Under the pieces are notes generated by a model that was not told the DNA's origin, made no database searches, and saw only the letters and a program-made list of their open reading frames with translations. From Pelodera strongyloides (lineage: Eukaryota; Nematoda; Chromadorea; Rhabditida; Rhabditidae), in assembly GCA_036852015.1 (NCBI GenBank), contig JAANDG010000117.1:124001-188000 (forward strand): DNA of 64,000 nt, read 5' to 3'. Position numbers and translations under genes: made by a program. Positions 1-12,520 of this stretch are shown one piece after another (the first letter of the stretch is position 1; each line of letters starts with the position of its first letter).

Positions 1-819
1 GTATTTCGCTTTAAGTTAAAAGTGGTAAAATTTCCACTCTTGGGAATGGGGAAAATGTCAAATACGACAGTGTGTACACGTATAAGTTTCCCTGGGGAAC
101 CTTCCTAGTAATAGTCCTTCACGTCTATAAACCTTTATTCATCGCCCACCATAACTTCCCATGAGAATGTGGGAAATTAAATGGGAAACAATCACACCAC
201 ATAATGCCAAGACTCGCAGTACTCGAAGAGTACTCTTCAAAGGGAAAGTGTACATCTACCCCTTGGCATCCGCTGTCTTATAGCCTTCTCACTTCTCATA
301 CACATCAAAGGGCAATCGTGAATCACAAGTGTACATACACACATACATATAATCGTGTTACATGTTACATGTAAAACGTGACAAGGTAATGTGCAACAAT
401 AAAGCGGTGGCCAAGTCCCAAGGTTACATAAATAATCATGAGCGATAATAGGTAGGTGTAGTGGTAAAGAGTTACCGTTACCAATCAGTCTCAGTTAATC
501 AATAGCGATAAACTACAGGCCTGTAGAGATGCAGACCACAAACGAAGCCATCGAAAATGCGAGAACAAAATAAAAACAAACAGAAAACAACAAAATCTGT
601 ACGAGAAAAGGAAAAACCCTGGGTGAGTCAGCCCGATTCAGCCATCCGAACATCGAAATGAATGACAATACAATACAATAAATTGGCGCAAAAAAGAACA
701 AACGAAAACACGTGTATGAGAAAGTATCCTTCGAAACTTCTAACATGGTATATGAAATCAGGAAGTTAGAAACTGTGAGCACGAGCGGCTTTCTTGTGGT
801 GGCTACTACCATAGATAAG

Positions 820-892
820 CATGCGTAGCACAGTAGGTAACTGGCTTGCTTGACAGTAATAAGACCAGGGTTCAAATCCAGGCATCCAGGCA
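820..892 (+). pseudogene. tRNA-derived relic (SINE-like)
   Basis: Positions 826-837 match the Pol III A-box consensus exactly (TAGCACAGTAGG), and 869-879 is a good B-box (GGTTCAAATCC). The spacing is that of a tRNA gene. The acceptor and T-arm strands do not pair well, so this is a decayed tRNA or the head of a tRNA-derived SINE rather than a working gene. No SINE tail was identified. Confidence 0.45.
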
Positions 893-1675
893 ACGTTATA
901 TAGGGTAGAGCGACAAGCCGTATAGAATAGAGCAAACGGGACAGTATAACCAAGAAACCGAGAAACCAAGAATTAAGAATATAAGACTGTATCGTGTGGG
1001 TTTTGAGGTGCGCGCGTTAGAATTGTAATTGTTAGGTGTGGCTGTGGATATAAAACTTGCTCTGCAATAAAATCGCGAAAGACAGACAGACAGGTTCCCA
1101 TAGAACTGTAAAAATCTCAAAAGTATATAGTAAGCTATGCTATAAAATAAAAAAAAATATGGTAGACTCAAGTAAGGCATTCATTTCTAATTTGTACATA
1201 GAACTTCTACTACGATTGAGGAAACCCCGGAATTAGCACCTTGGAATTATGTACACCGTGTACTTTATTTATTAGATTCGCTTTCTATTTGTTATTACTA
1301 CTCCACAAAACTGTACGTAGCATACATTTTCTCATGAATTTTATGTGCACGTAATAAATAAATTATTATTAAGAACTTCTAGTTCTGGAGAAGATGCAAC
1401 GGACTGATGCACTGCAATATCTGTGAACAAAAACAATGTTTTGTAAAGTTTGGTTCATAATTCCGCATGAGTACTGTACATTCAGTGAGTGTACAGTTAA
1501 AGGATTCAACCAGCAACAATAACATATTATATCTATAAACATTCTAAATATTGATCTCATGAAAACACAAAGAAAAGGCAATTCCTTGAAAACGTTCAGA
1601 TCGCCAAGCTACATATTATGGCGGGAAGATGTGAGGATCCGTGTGTGTGGCCATCTTACGGGAAGGGTAGCAATG

Positions 1676-1790
1676 GAGAGAGAGGGAGAGAGAAATAGAG
1701 AGGTAAAGAGAGAGAGAGAGAGGTCGGCAGAGAGAGATAGAAATAGAAGGAAAGAGAGATAGAGAGAAAGAAAGAGAAGCACAACAGAGT
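1676..1790. repeat. GA-rich simple repeat
   Basis: Impure (GA)n tract, dominated by GAGAGA with occasional interruptions. Open frames across it on both strands are low-complexity artefacts. Confidence 0.85.
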
Positions 1791-2114
1791 CCGAGGGAGC
1801 AAATAATAAGAAATACGGAGAAGAGAGAGGTCAAGTTAGAAGGAGAACCGGGTGTCACGAACCCACACTAGATCAAAAGAAAGGCAAGAAAAGGATTGAA
1901 TTAATAATATCAATAAATAAGAATAAGGACAATACTAAGAATAAAAATAACATTTCGGCTTGCTCTCCGACGCTATGCTATGCCTACGCCAAATACATAG
2001 ATATCAAAGAAACTAACAAGGTCTTATAGTCGCTAATAAGGCGATAAAACACGTGTGTTCTTTGCAGATTATTTTCAGAAACATCAAACACGTGAAGCTA
2101 AATACAACTTCGAG

Positions 2115-2178
2115 ACAGAGAGAGAGAGAGAGAGAGAGAAAGTGAGAGAGAGAAGAGAGAGAGCGAGAGAGAGAACCA
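2115..2178. repeat. GA-rich simple repeat
   Basis: A second (GA)n tract, similar to the one about 400 bp upstream. Confidence 0.85.
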
Positions 2179-2546
2179 GATTACAACAAGGAGCCCCAAT
2201 TAGGAAGAACGAATATACGAAAACAAAAGAAGAGTCGGCTGTTGGATTCAGCAGCACCAGCATTGCAATATAACTGATGTCGCGTAGGAAATCAAAAACA
2301 ACAAAACAATTACAAATAATCCCTCAGGTCCAGACAGTTGTTATGCAGAACCGCGCTATAAAAGAATAGGGAGAAACAACAATTAATCCGTAATAAAAGC
2401 CTTATTGGGGTATTTTCCCCAATATTACAAGATTATCACAGGTAACAGGAAACAATACAACAAAAAGAGTAGTTATTGTTAGATTTGACAGAAATCATAA
2501 ATATAAAGCTCAAAAAGATCGGTGACGTAATTGTAATGGACCAGAT

Positions 2547-2589
2547 AATTAGGATGCATACAAATTAAAGGTTTGTATACATCCTAATT
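2547..2589. repeat. Hairpin, 18-bp arms
   Basis: The left arm (2547-2564) and right arm (2572-2589) are reverse complements with one mismatch, separated by a 7-base loop. No flanking gene explains it. It may be a relic of a small inverted-repeat element. Confidence 0.7.
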
Positions 2590-2997
2590 TCCTAATTATC
2601 CATCACGAGATAAGCACCTTATTGTAGGTTGAACCCCCTAGCTACAACAAGCTCGACAAAAGGCTCTAAACAATGCACGCTGATTATCTATTTTCTCATT
2701 TCTTTACGTTAATCAGCTAACCAAAATCCATACAACGCAAATCAAATGCCAACTATGCAATATGCAAAGAATTTTTATCGGTAACTCGGCATCAAAAACT
2801 ACACTGATTTACAACGTTTAAGTACACATTCTTAAATAAATTTATAAGATTTACACAAAACAGCTCCCCCTTCACCAACCTTCACCAACATTTCTAAGTC
2901 TAACAATTAAAGTACTTCTAATGATCATTTAGAAGCGAGAAATGACTATTAAAGATAAAGTGTAAAGTGTACCGGGTTATATCAACCGAATCCGCAG

Positions 2998-3094
2998 AAA
3001 CGGTGCACCGGGGTCCGGTTCATTTCTGAAGCCGGACGAACTGGCCTTTAAACTTCCCGGAGGCCAATTTTCTCGGGAAGCCGGCCTATATCAG
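2998..3094 (+). other. Orphan exon-like segment
   Basis: A GC-richer island with a CAG acceptor before 2998 and a CAG/GTGCAG donor after 3094. Only one plus-strand frame is open; it encodes 32 residues beginning NGAPGSGSFLKPDELAF. The minus strand can be read as a terminal exon ending in VRLQK and a stop, so strand is uncertain. No in-phase neighbouring exon was found. It could be one exon of a gene mostly outside the window, or chance. Confidence 0.25.
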
Positions 3095-5271
3095 GTGCAG
3101 TATATATATATCTCGACATCTCGCGTTGTATTTAATTAGGTTATTATACAACATCCGTCTTTTGATTGAAACATTGAAATGAAATCAAAAATTAGTTCAC
3201 CTGGAAACGAGCAAGTAAGTAACCTAATAATTCCAGTTATACTATACGTCAAAGGCAGAGAAATTGTAGAATATAAGAAAATTCCATGAATCATAAAACT
3301 ATACAGCTAAAAGTGTATAAATTGAAGACAGTACTACGCAAAAACGCCCAAAAAGAAATCCTTCAAAGAATCGTGGGAAAGTGGTAATTCATGCAAAAAG
3401 ACGACAAAATTAGCGTGTTGCATTTTCTCACGTGCATACTAATTAAACTAATACTACTACGTACGGTTGCAATACAATTCACATAAAATTATTAAAAATG
3501 TCACATTTTGTATTTTGAATAGTGGATAATGCTCCAAAAAAACAGTCACGCGGAATTACTGAAATATGTACACGTACTGAAATTTTCGAATACTACGAAT
3601 ACTACGAATACTACGAAAACACACAGAACAAAAACTGAGCACCTGAGCGGTGTACCCGTTATCACCCAATGCTCAAAGACCGCTTGAAAATCGCCAAAAG
3701 AATAAGAGTGATTATAATATAAATAGTGTAGATTATTAGAAACAGTCAGTATTCCATTTCATTTCATTCAATGCAAAGCGCAGCGCATATCTGTATAACT
3801 TATTGGAAAACATGTAAAAGGGAAGCAAAAGAAACCACAAAGGAAAGAAATAAACAGCAGGCCATAGCTAAACAAAACATGGTGAAAACGGACCATAGGA
3901 ACGGATGACTCATACGGACACGATCACATTAAATTTCGACATTGTACTTACTAATGAACTAACCGAACCTGGAAAACAACTATCAAGCGATGAACACATG
4001 CAGACCGCACTCAGCTGGGTTTGGTGATGTTCAAAAGACCTTATAGTCTGGAGTCTGGTGCGTACTTTCCGTTTGTGCTTGCTCTACACCTACAGCCTGT
4101 ATGCTTTTTCAACAGAAGCTACGGCTAAAAGCTATCTCTGTTTCACTAATACTACTTCACAACACAAACTTCTCCTTCATCCTTCAATACTCCACTAAAT
4201 ATCTAATCTCACTATATTCTACATTGAATTGCATTACAATAGGCCACAATAGGAGGGAATAGAGACAAAACAATAGACAGCCAAATTGGTCCATATAGAA
4301 CTAGAGGAACTAGAGAGACAGAACAATAGAGAGTCAAATTGGTGTAGAGGGTGCCGGGGTGCGAATCAGATGAATTGACCCTACTATTGCCTCTTCTATG
4401 CATACACAATTGACTCCAATTTACAAATGGAAATGACTGGCAATAAAGGGAATGAGCGGGAAGGGAAAGGGGGAATTATGCAATAACGCACCAGAAAAGA
4501 CGGAGAAAATAAACTGTGAAATCTTCTTGCTCCGAAACTCTAAACAACAGAAAGTATGAACGTTTACGTTTGCATACATCACCGTAGTTTACTTACTTAC
4601 TTAGTCTTGAAAAAATAACGTGGTGTAAAACAATATATATTATTTTACATATTAATTACTCAAACGGAGAGTGAGTTATTCTTGTAAAACAATGGAAACA
4701 AATAAACAAAACATGGAAGACTTGATGTCAAAATTTCGTGTTTGTATTTACGAATTCAAGGTGTTTCTGTAATAATATTTGGAAAAAGAAAGTGCGGATA
4801 TTTCTTAATTGTTCGGATTGTCACACTTTGAGCATTTTGATACAATATTGATTTCTTCAATAACTATATACCAACTAACTTGGTTAGTTCGATAGTCTAG
4901 TAGAATGTAGAATTATGTCGGCGTTGCCTTGCTCTCTCTCTCTCTGTCTTTAAAACTTACACTTACGATAGCGCACTCACAAGAAAATTGCTGCAGAAAT
5001 CCCCCAACTAGTCTATAAAAGTAATAAAAAGGACCAGTATATAGGAGGAAGAAAAAACATAGGCTATAGTAATAAAAAAAAAGTGAGATAAACATAAATC
5101 ACAGGAATAAAGGACGATATGTTTCTTCGAAAAATATTTGCAAAGTAAAAAGAAGAAACGGTGAAAAGCCAAAACCAAAACACATCGCGTGAAGCAAATT
5201 ATCACAAAATATAGTATTTTAAAGGAGAAAAAAAAACAATACAAAAAGCGGATAAGCAAAAAAGGACTCAC

Positions 5272-5825
5272 GGTGTTGTACACTGCGAAGGCCTGTTCTG
5301 AACCTGACTGAAGGCTTCCAGCCTCCTTTCGACCAAAGATTGTCCCATCATTTTGGACGGTGAATTCTCCATACGGCGCGGAGATCTGAAGAATGTCTAT
5401 GATAAACATTTCAAAAAAATATACATGAACGACAACTATAATGCCAGGTAACTAGTAACTAGGTGAGCATATATCAGTGAGTTGAATAATTGAACAAGAA
5501 CATTGCAACTAAACCGGAACATATAACTACCTTGAAACATTTCGTTTGAACTCAATCGAAAAGTCCAAGTGATCGAAAATTAATTATTATGATCCTTTTA
5601 CATGTCACCAAGAAGGCCAATCACCGAAACACACGGTATCCTGCCGGCAAAAACACCTACAAAAGCATACCACCACATGAGCTCTTACTTCACATATCCG
5701 TGCAGTGATGTAGAAATTCTTAGATATGAAGGAGAACGCCGTGGTGTACTTTCCACCTCCAGGCCAGATATGTTATTCTCTGAGAGAAAGACACCGCCTC
5801 CGACGAGAGGAGTAATGGGCACATC
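5272..5825 (-). CDS. Two in-phase exons of an unrecognised protein
   Basis: Exon 5694-5825 (44 codons, containing TPLVGGGVFLSENN) and exon 5272-5385 (38 codons, containing GEFTVQNDGTIFGRKEAG) have proper acceptors and donors and join in phase 0. I do not recognise the protein. A small upstream exon at 6166-6210, in a frame reading LRNVTLRRGYDE, would join in phase 0 to the first of these and could link them to the gene at 6182-8066. However, that frame requires a different splice phase from the one left by the exon at 6523-6562. They may therefore be the 3' part of the same gene through an unseen exon, or belong to another gene. No 3' end was found. Confidence 0.4.
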
Positions 5826-6181
5826 CTATAAGAAAAGCATGATTCTGATCGAGACCAAAATAGAAACCACCAGGATACAGGCATAATAAATATCACATCA
5901 AACTTGTCTCAATCGCGTCGCGTAACACCCTGCTTTACCTTGACCTACAGCGTACAGCCTTAGAATTTAGAGTTAAGAGTAAAGCGAAGTTACGGTTCTC
6001 CCCAGAAATTTGGGAACTCTAGCCTTGCTAAACAACAGTGTGAATTAGTAGGACCGTAGGCGGTGCGACCAAAGGCGCCAACAAACGAACGGAGTCTCGG
6101 GTTTTGGCACAACTCAATAAAACCTACGTAAACAAATAATAAAAATATAACGCAAATTGCTCACCTCATCGTAACCCCTTC

Positions 6182-8066
6182 TCAAAGTAACATTCCGAAG
6201 ATCACATTCGCTAATTGCACCGCGTGGTGTTGAAATCGTCGAATGCTTAAATGGTTAAAGCGAAATACCGGCCGGTTTTTGAAACACATCGAGTAGACTA
6301 GCATTATTATGCAGCTTATGCAAATGAACATAAATTTGCATAAAAAAACCGCGCTAAAATCGAACAGATTTGCATAAATACATAAGAATTCAGTTGCCCA
6401 TGGTGTTTCAAAAATCGGCTGGTATATCGCTTTAACGTACTTCTTAATTCCATACAGGTAGTGTAGCACTGACTAAATATTTTCTAATAATATACCTACG
6501 TTCCTTTTTTATCATATAGCACCCTTATTGAGATCATCTAGGGAAACCTTGATCTTGTCTTGCTATAAATGAGCAAAATGGGAAATTGCAAAACATGAAT
6601 GATACATTTTTATTTGGAATAGACTGGACGAACTAAACCAAACTTGTAAAGTGTCCAAATAACAAATAAACATAAATATCAAATAAGCAAATACATACGA
6701 ATTCTTTTTCATGTGTTGGTGAGGGAGGAGGGGTAGACATCCTGCCTGTATCGTTTGGTGTGGACGTTGCGCTGTTATCGCTGCAAACAAAATTAGGTGA
6801 TACAAAGTTGTTTTTAAAAAATTTCAAATTTCAACGAATAAATCGGTAGATATTCAATAACTATGACATTTTTGGAACAAATTTCGCACACTACCCACTA
6901 CCAGACCGAAAACCGGAAAGTTTGAATTCCATACATTTCCCATTTTCTTTTTATTACAGCTCCTTTTCTACCTTTCTTTACTTAAATGTTCTGTTCTAGT
7001 GAAAAAATGAACATTTCTAGTTCAATGTTTTCTTATCCTATCCCAAGCACTGATTCACACACAACCTTTGTCTTTGTCTAAACACGGGTATGGAAAAAGG
7101 AATAAACATAAAATAAAAAAGCCCTACGTATTTGATTGACTGCTGATCGTATTCGCACGCCGTCCAGATAATCGATGCATAATTCTATTCAACGGGGACT
7201 GAGAACGGTCTTGGTTGCTGAAATTTACGGTATGTATGAAAAATGTGTGAATAAACAGTAGAAAACAAACCACTTCATTACTGAAAAGTAAACTAATAAA
7301 TGCATGTATGGATAAACAGTACAAAACATTTCATTACTGAAAGACTAATAAATGCTTCAAGGTTGTGCTGATTTATGCAAGAGTTGTTCTACATGCAATA
7401 TGCAATGCATGTCCAATAGTATCAATCAGATTCGATCCGAACGATGAAACCTCTGGGCCAATCGGCCGCCAATAAAAAATTATAAATGGATCTACGACCT
7501 ACCTTGTGTCCGACTTCACTTTCTCTTTCTTTACTGGCTTTTTGGGAACATCGGGTATTTTAAAATGGACGTCTTTAGTCTCAGTTTCCTGAATTTATAC
7601 TAATCAAAGCTGCAAATTCCTCGTGAGGGCGGCGCCCTTTCGAACATTTCCACACGCCAAAAAGTTAAGCGCATTACTTCCGCCCTTTGCCCTTTAAAGA
7701 GAAAAAGAAAAATACACAGAAAACTCAAAACATTGAAGTCAAAGAACGCCCAACCTGCAATAAAAAACAAAATAATTCTAAATTCTAAGCATGTTCAGCT
7801 TGCAATGATTGGAAATATATGAAAAAAAACCAACCGATGCCACCTGCTTCTTAGGACTTCTGCTCCTCATCCTAATGCGATTCAAGAAACGATTTACTGG
7901 GCCCGCCTGGAAAATGGGATATCACAGACAGTACACACAAACGCGCAACAAAAACACAAATGGGAGATGTAAAAAAAAACCTAAAATATAAAACAATGCC
8001 CTAAGCTGGTAATTACCTCACCTTCACAGTTTCACCCTTCGCTGTCGGCACATCTTTTTTCTTCAT
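6182..8066 (-). CDS. Unrecognised basic, proline-rich protein, seven exons
   Basis: Exons 8022-8066, 7844-7906, 7503-7588, 7128-7217, 6699-6780, 6523-6562 and 6182-6210 join with matching phases into 435 nt (144 codons plus stop). The ATG at 8066 is tentative, because the frame stays open upstream to an acceptor. Two exons carry similar short basic segments (VNRFLNRIRMRSRSPKK and PLNRIMHRLSGRR); a KKPVKKEKVK segment and a proline/threonine-rich segment (STPPPSPTHE) follow. No known domain is visible; the composition suggests a disordered, possibly nuclear or phosphorylated protein. The last intron contains a TTAA MITE. An alternative frame of the last exon continues toward 5825, so the 3' end is not settled. 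Confidence 0.4.
6259..6431. mobile_element. TTAA-flanked MITE, AGCGAAATACC family
   Basis: The 173-bp element starts AGCGAAATACCGGCCGG and ends with the inverted equivalent, GGTATATCGCT. TTAA flanks it at 6255-6258 and 6432-6435. The same ends recur near 26.1, 27.6, 46.3 and 50.9 kb. A TTAA target is typical of piggyBac-type elements, but the family assignment is only inferred. It lies within an intron. Confidence 0.75.
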
Positions 8067-9627
8067 TCTAAAGAATTTCCTAGAATCTAAAAAATAAAGT
8101 GAATACAATAGACAAAGAAGGAAAGAAAAAATGAAGACACAAAGATATACGTATCCATGGACACTATGAATTTCAAGTTGCCAAAGATTGCAAAATTTTT
8201 AAACAAATTTGGAGGATGAAATAAACGCCCATACCATTACGTCACCTAAGGAAAAGCTGTCACAAACACAACAAAACACGTAATATGGAACGATAACGAT
8301 AAGAAAACCCGCTATATCAGCAGAACAGATAAGCTTTTGGAAGGAAGGAACTAAGGAACAAACGTTCAGTTCTATTTACACCAGATCTATGACTAGTGGA
8401 ATGCGAATGTGAGCTAGCGAGAGAGAAGAGAGAGAGAGAGAGAGATGCAGAGAGAGAAGAGGAATCGAACCCTTACACTTACAAGTGTGTAATAAAGTGT
8501 GAGAGAATAGTGAACTGAAGCTTCGTCAGAATAGAACACCGACAGTAAGAGAGCAAGGGACAATACAACGGCGCGTAAAAAGTGAGAGACAGAGAGAATC
8601 AGAATACAAACAGACTTGAATGAGTAATGAACACATGGGGACACGACTTCACATGAAGAAAAACGCGTGAGGTATTTACATAGGTTAGAGAAACCTTTGG
8701 GTAAAGTAAACAAAGAATCAACCCTAAAATAAACTATAATTTTATTACAAAATACAAAAATAACAATCACAACTGCCTGGATCTAAGGCCGTTGTGCAAC
8801 CTTCAGTAATAACAAATTACGACAAAAATAAATATAATGATGTGTGATTCAATAAAACGGAAAAGAGAACAAAGAAATAACAAAAGAGATCTGCTAAGAA
8901 ACAAATAACTTACATACAACTTAGTATGAACGCTCGATTCATAGACAGAGAGCATTTTACATATACAAAAAAAAGTTATAATATTTTTCATACATGTAAA
9001 CTTTGCAAAGTAAAAATATGATCTCATAATAAAAAAAGTACTACTACCACACTCGCTAAAACATAGTGGAACGCAAGATTGATTTACATATGCACTGCAA
9101 AATGGCTACAAGGTTTTGTAAATTGTAAGACAACAGACAACTCAGAGCGCAACAAAATACGATCAACATTACTATTTAATGCTCTTACTAAATGTAGGTA
9201 TAAGTCTTTCATACATTGAATACTATTCAATGAACATTATATAAATAGTTGAAAGAATGGCAATTTCGGGGGCTTGAGCATCCCAATACTAAATATTGGG
9301 AGTCAAATCTGGACACACAATTCAACACTTGAAACAATAAAAATGCCTATTGGTCTACGTAAACACAGAATGCATATACGAGTCAACAGTCAACATACAA
9401 CACAAAACAATAGATATAAATCACACATTCTGAACTTCTCTAAAGAGGTTTGTACAAAGACTGCCAGTCTATAAAGAGCCTATACACGGTACAGGTATAA
9501 CTTCAAAACACCACATTCAGAAACATTCAAAACATCAAATTCAGAAACTTGACTGGCAGTAATCGGGCACCGAAACAAAAGTAAGGCAAGTTCTAGAAAA
9601 ATCAAACTAACTCACATTTAAATGTAT
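8067..9627. other. Spacer between two minus-strand genes
   Basis: No exon with supporting splice phases was found. It contains a GA-rich tract at about 8417-8465 and a small hairpin (CCCAATA / TATTGGG) near 9281-9299. It probably holds the 3' flank of the SWIB-domain gene and the 5' region of the unrecognised gene downstream. Confidence 0.5.
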
Positions 9628-12520
9628 CTATTCATCGGAATCGACTACTTCGCTGGCAGCTCGTCCGTCCTTATCATCAACAAGATCCTTCTTGTTAAGC
9701 TCCTGAGAATATTTTAGATTTTTTTTAAAGCGGGAGAAAATCCAGAAAATCCGTTTTTGAAAAGTTAAGATGCTGCATACAACAACGAAACAAAAATAAC
9801 GCGCAATTTTCCTTTTTTTTACTAAACTGAAACTAACCTCCACCAGCTCCTCCTGTGCCATTCTGGCCTTCTCTTGAATTTCCTCAGACATATCCTTAGG
9901 GTTTTTGATGTGATTCTTCAGAATACCCATCATACCGAATGCCTAAAGTTAGTTTCAGTCAGATCGTCAAAACCCATAACCACGTAATCAAACGCAACTG
10001 ACTGATGCAATCTTCGGGGACAATTGCACATTGCCTAATTAGCGTAATTACATTACATGATGAGTGAATTTAGATTTGCTGGTCCGCGTTGTCACTCACC
10101 GACAAATAAGTAACGCATCAATAAATAATGCACACTCGAGTATCGATGGACAAAACACAAAGTTATTTAGGCACATCTAGATTACAAACTACAAACCTGG
10201 AACTTGTCCTTCTTGAAGATACTCTTCAGCACATCGTCGCATAGGACCACTCTATAAATAAATAACAATTACTACATTTTCCATGGAATGAAAAATCCTT
10301 TGTCACCTCGCTACGCTGCACGGTTTCCCCGAGATCTGCAACGTGAATGTGTGTGTGAAGTCACGTATATCATCATTTCTAATTACGACGCACATGCTTT
10401 GAAACTTTGAAGGAGCACCGAAGAACTGATATTCACTCAACATAAAAATCGAACTTAGAATAGGGACACTTTGCTTGAGTAGTAGAGACATATGCTTACC
10501 TTCCGTCTTTGGGACTTTTCAGATTGTTCTCCTTGATATATTGCCACATTATCTTGATCACATCACATCTTCGCATAAACTCTTTTCCTGTCAGTTGCTG
10601 AACAAGTTTTTTTTATAAACATTACACCACACAAAAGGCAAATGTCTCACAAACTCGCGATTATCATATCATTGAAGAATACTTAATAAACAATCCTCAA
10701 TCATGCACATTAATCATACTGCATACGGCATACCTGAAGTTCGTCCGAAATGTAGCAGACCCTGCTGAACGCAGACACACCCTTGCTCTGAAAGAAAGTA
10801 CAGCCTTACAATTATTATAAATTCATAACCCGCACATCTTTATGGTGTCTAAGCTATTGTGAATATTAACGTAATGAACCTTAAGAGAAATTCAGAAAAA
10901 AAGGAAATTAACTTACAGCGGACTTCGTCTTTGTTTTCTTTGTCTTGCGTGGAGCAGGGGTAGCGGCACTGCGACGCCTAAGTAAGGAATCACATCTACT
11001 AAATTACTAAATACCTGCAAACCAGGAACAATCATAATATAGCTGTCCAGTATTCTCATAATTACAGCTTAAACATATAAATAGCCGCTTTCCTTACCTT
11101 TTCACCTTTGACACCAAATCATCGTCGGACATATCGGGTGATGCAGCCTTGCGGCGAACCTAAGAAAGAAAGTATCAGAATGAATGAATTTGGAAAAACG
11201 ACAGATACGCATACACATTTACCGAAACTATACCCTAAGAAACAAAACACAAAGATTAGACAAAAGAAGAGCCAGACCAGGTCAAATCCCCCCAGAAGGT
11301 GGTTAACAGATCATACTCTGAGAAAAATGAATTAAAAATTAACCGGCGGGAAAGATCAGACATCAGAAATTGTCAAACATCGAAACATCATACCGCTTTA
11401 ACTTTAGTCGAACTAGCGGCTTTTCCATTTGTCTCCGCGTCACTATCACTCGCCCCCTGAAATTATCGAACACCGATAAACAGTCACCAGTGCATCGCCT
11501 AAGTCAGCCTACCCTATGTTTTCTTTTATTCGTTAAAATGGAAAATAACCGCAGGCATTTTTAGACTAGTACTCCTTGCTACACAGCTCAAGTTCAGAAA
11601 AAAAAACTAAATTCTAAACAATGCTTTAAAATCGTTACAACAAATTTAAACGGCTCCGCATGTGTTATGTGGTATCGAAACATTCATATATATGACTGCA
11701 TTATCCGTAAAGATTTTTATCGCTCGCCTGAGCTGAAAGGGCACGTATTACCAAGTAAATGAAAAAGCAATTGCCTAGTATTAAGCTACGTTTCACGAAC
11801 GACTTTACAATACCCATTTAAAATAAAAGCAACATACCTTTGTACCCGCTGCTTTTTCATCATCCGAATGATCTGAATCCTCACTACTAGAATCTGTTTT
11901 CTTCGCATCATTCATTTCCGTTATCTTCTCACGAGTCAGTTCATCTACATCCCTTTTGTAGTCCGTAAAATCCTGCAACAAGAGGAAAATATTTTTCATG
12001 TGTAAATACGGCTGAAATTTATTACACGATTTTATGGCTCAATGGAGCAATGCTTAGTTGATTCAAATATAGGCTTTTTCACGCATATGGTAATGTTCCC
12101 TTGAAATCCACGGAAGTGGCGTGTAAATAGTCGACGGATGGCGGTATTTATTCATTTATCTATGGCAATCTATGTGAAATCCTTCCTTTGACCGTCTTTC
12201 CTTTTCGAAACATTTCTACAAACTTAGTTATCTAGCCACTCACCGTGCCAAATTTGTTCTTCAGGTGCTCCCTAATCTTCGCAGAGGTGATGTTATCCAG
12301 ACCATGCTCCTATAAATAAATTACGCTGTCACTAAATAAGCCACCTACAAAAGGTGCTATCCACTGATTTCCTGGAAAAAAGTCACGAATCAAATATAAA
12401 TACGGGAGCTAAAAGTGCGCCAAATTTGTGAAAAATTACTATATGTTAAGAAAAACGCACCTGAATTAATTCACCGATTGCGTGCTTCGCTTCATCCCTA
12501 GCCACTGGGAGGGATGCCAT
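9628..12520 (-). CDS. DEK_C + SWIB domain protein (UAF30/TRI1-like)
   Basis: Eleven exons (12461-12520, 12244-12309, 11838-11972, 11394-11456, 11098-11159, 10917-10977, 10734-10787, 10500-10597, 10197-10251, 9838-9942, 9628-9702) join in phase to 834 nt, 277 residues. Residues ~1-55 fit a DEK C-terminal-like helical domain (DNITSAKIREHLKNKFGTDF). Residues ~56-148 are acidic and then lysine-rich linkers with SSSEDSDHSDDE and KTKKTKTK. Residues ~150-228 are a SWIB domain (GVSAFSRVCYISDELQQLTG, later VVLCDDVLKSIF). This layout is known from the yeast RNA polymerase I factor Uaf30, Tri1 and plant SWIB proteins; a role in chromatin-linked transcription in the nucleus is inferred from family. The start is the first ATG in the exon matching the DEK_C N-terminus. 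It is divergent from the RhoGAP gene. Confidence 0.85.

Larger units (their letters stand above)
1..5271. other. Gene-poor left flank
   Basis: No chain of in-phase exons with recognisable protein content was found on either strand. The stretch is AT-rich and holds two GA-rich simple repeats, a tRNA-like relic near 820-892, an 18-bp-stem hairpin at 2547-2589, a short ACGAATACT tandem near 3596-3618 and one GC-richer exon-like segment at 2998-3094, listed separately. The longest open frame (minus, 513-953) crosses the tRNA-like relic and reads like translated non-coding DNA. Confidence 0.6.

Noticed and set aside
513..953. 146-codon minus-strand open frame
   Set aside because: It crosses the tRNA-like relic, has no domain or splice context, and its residue pattern fits translated AT-rich non-coding DNA.
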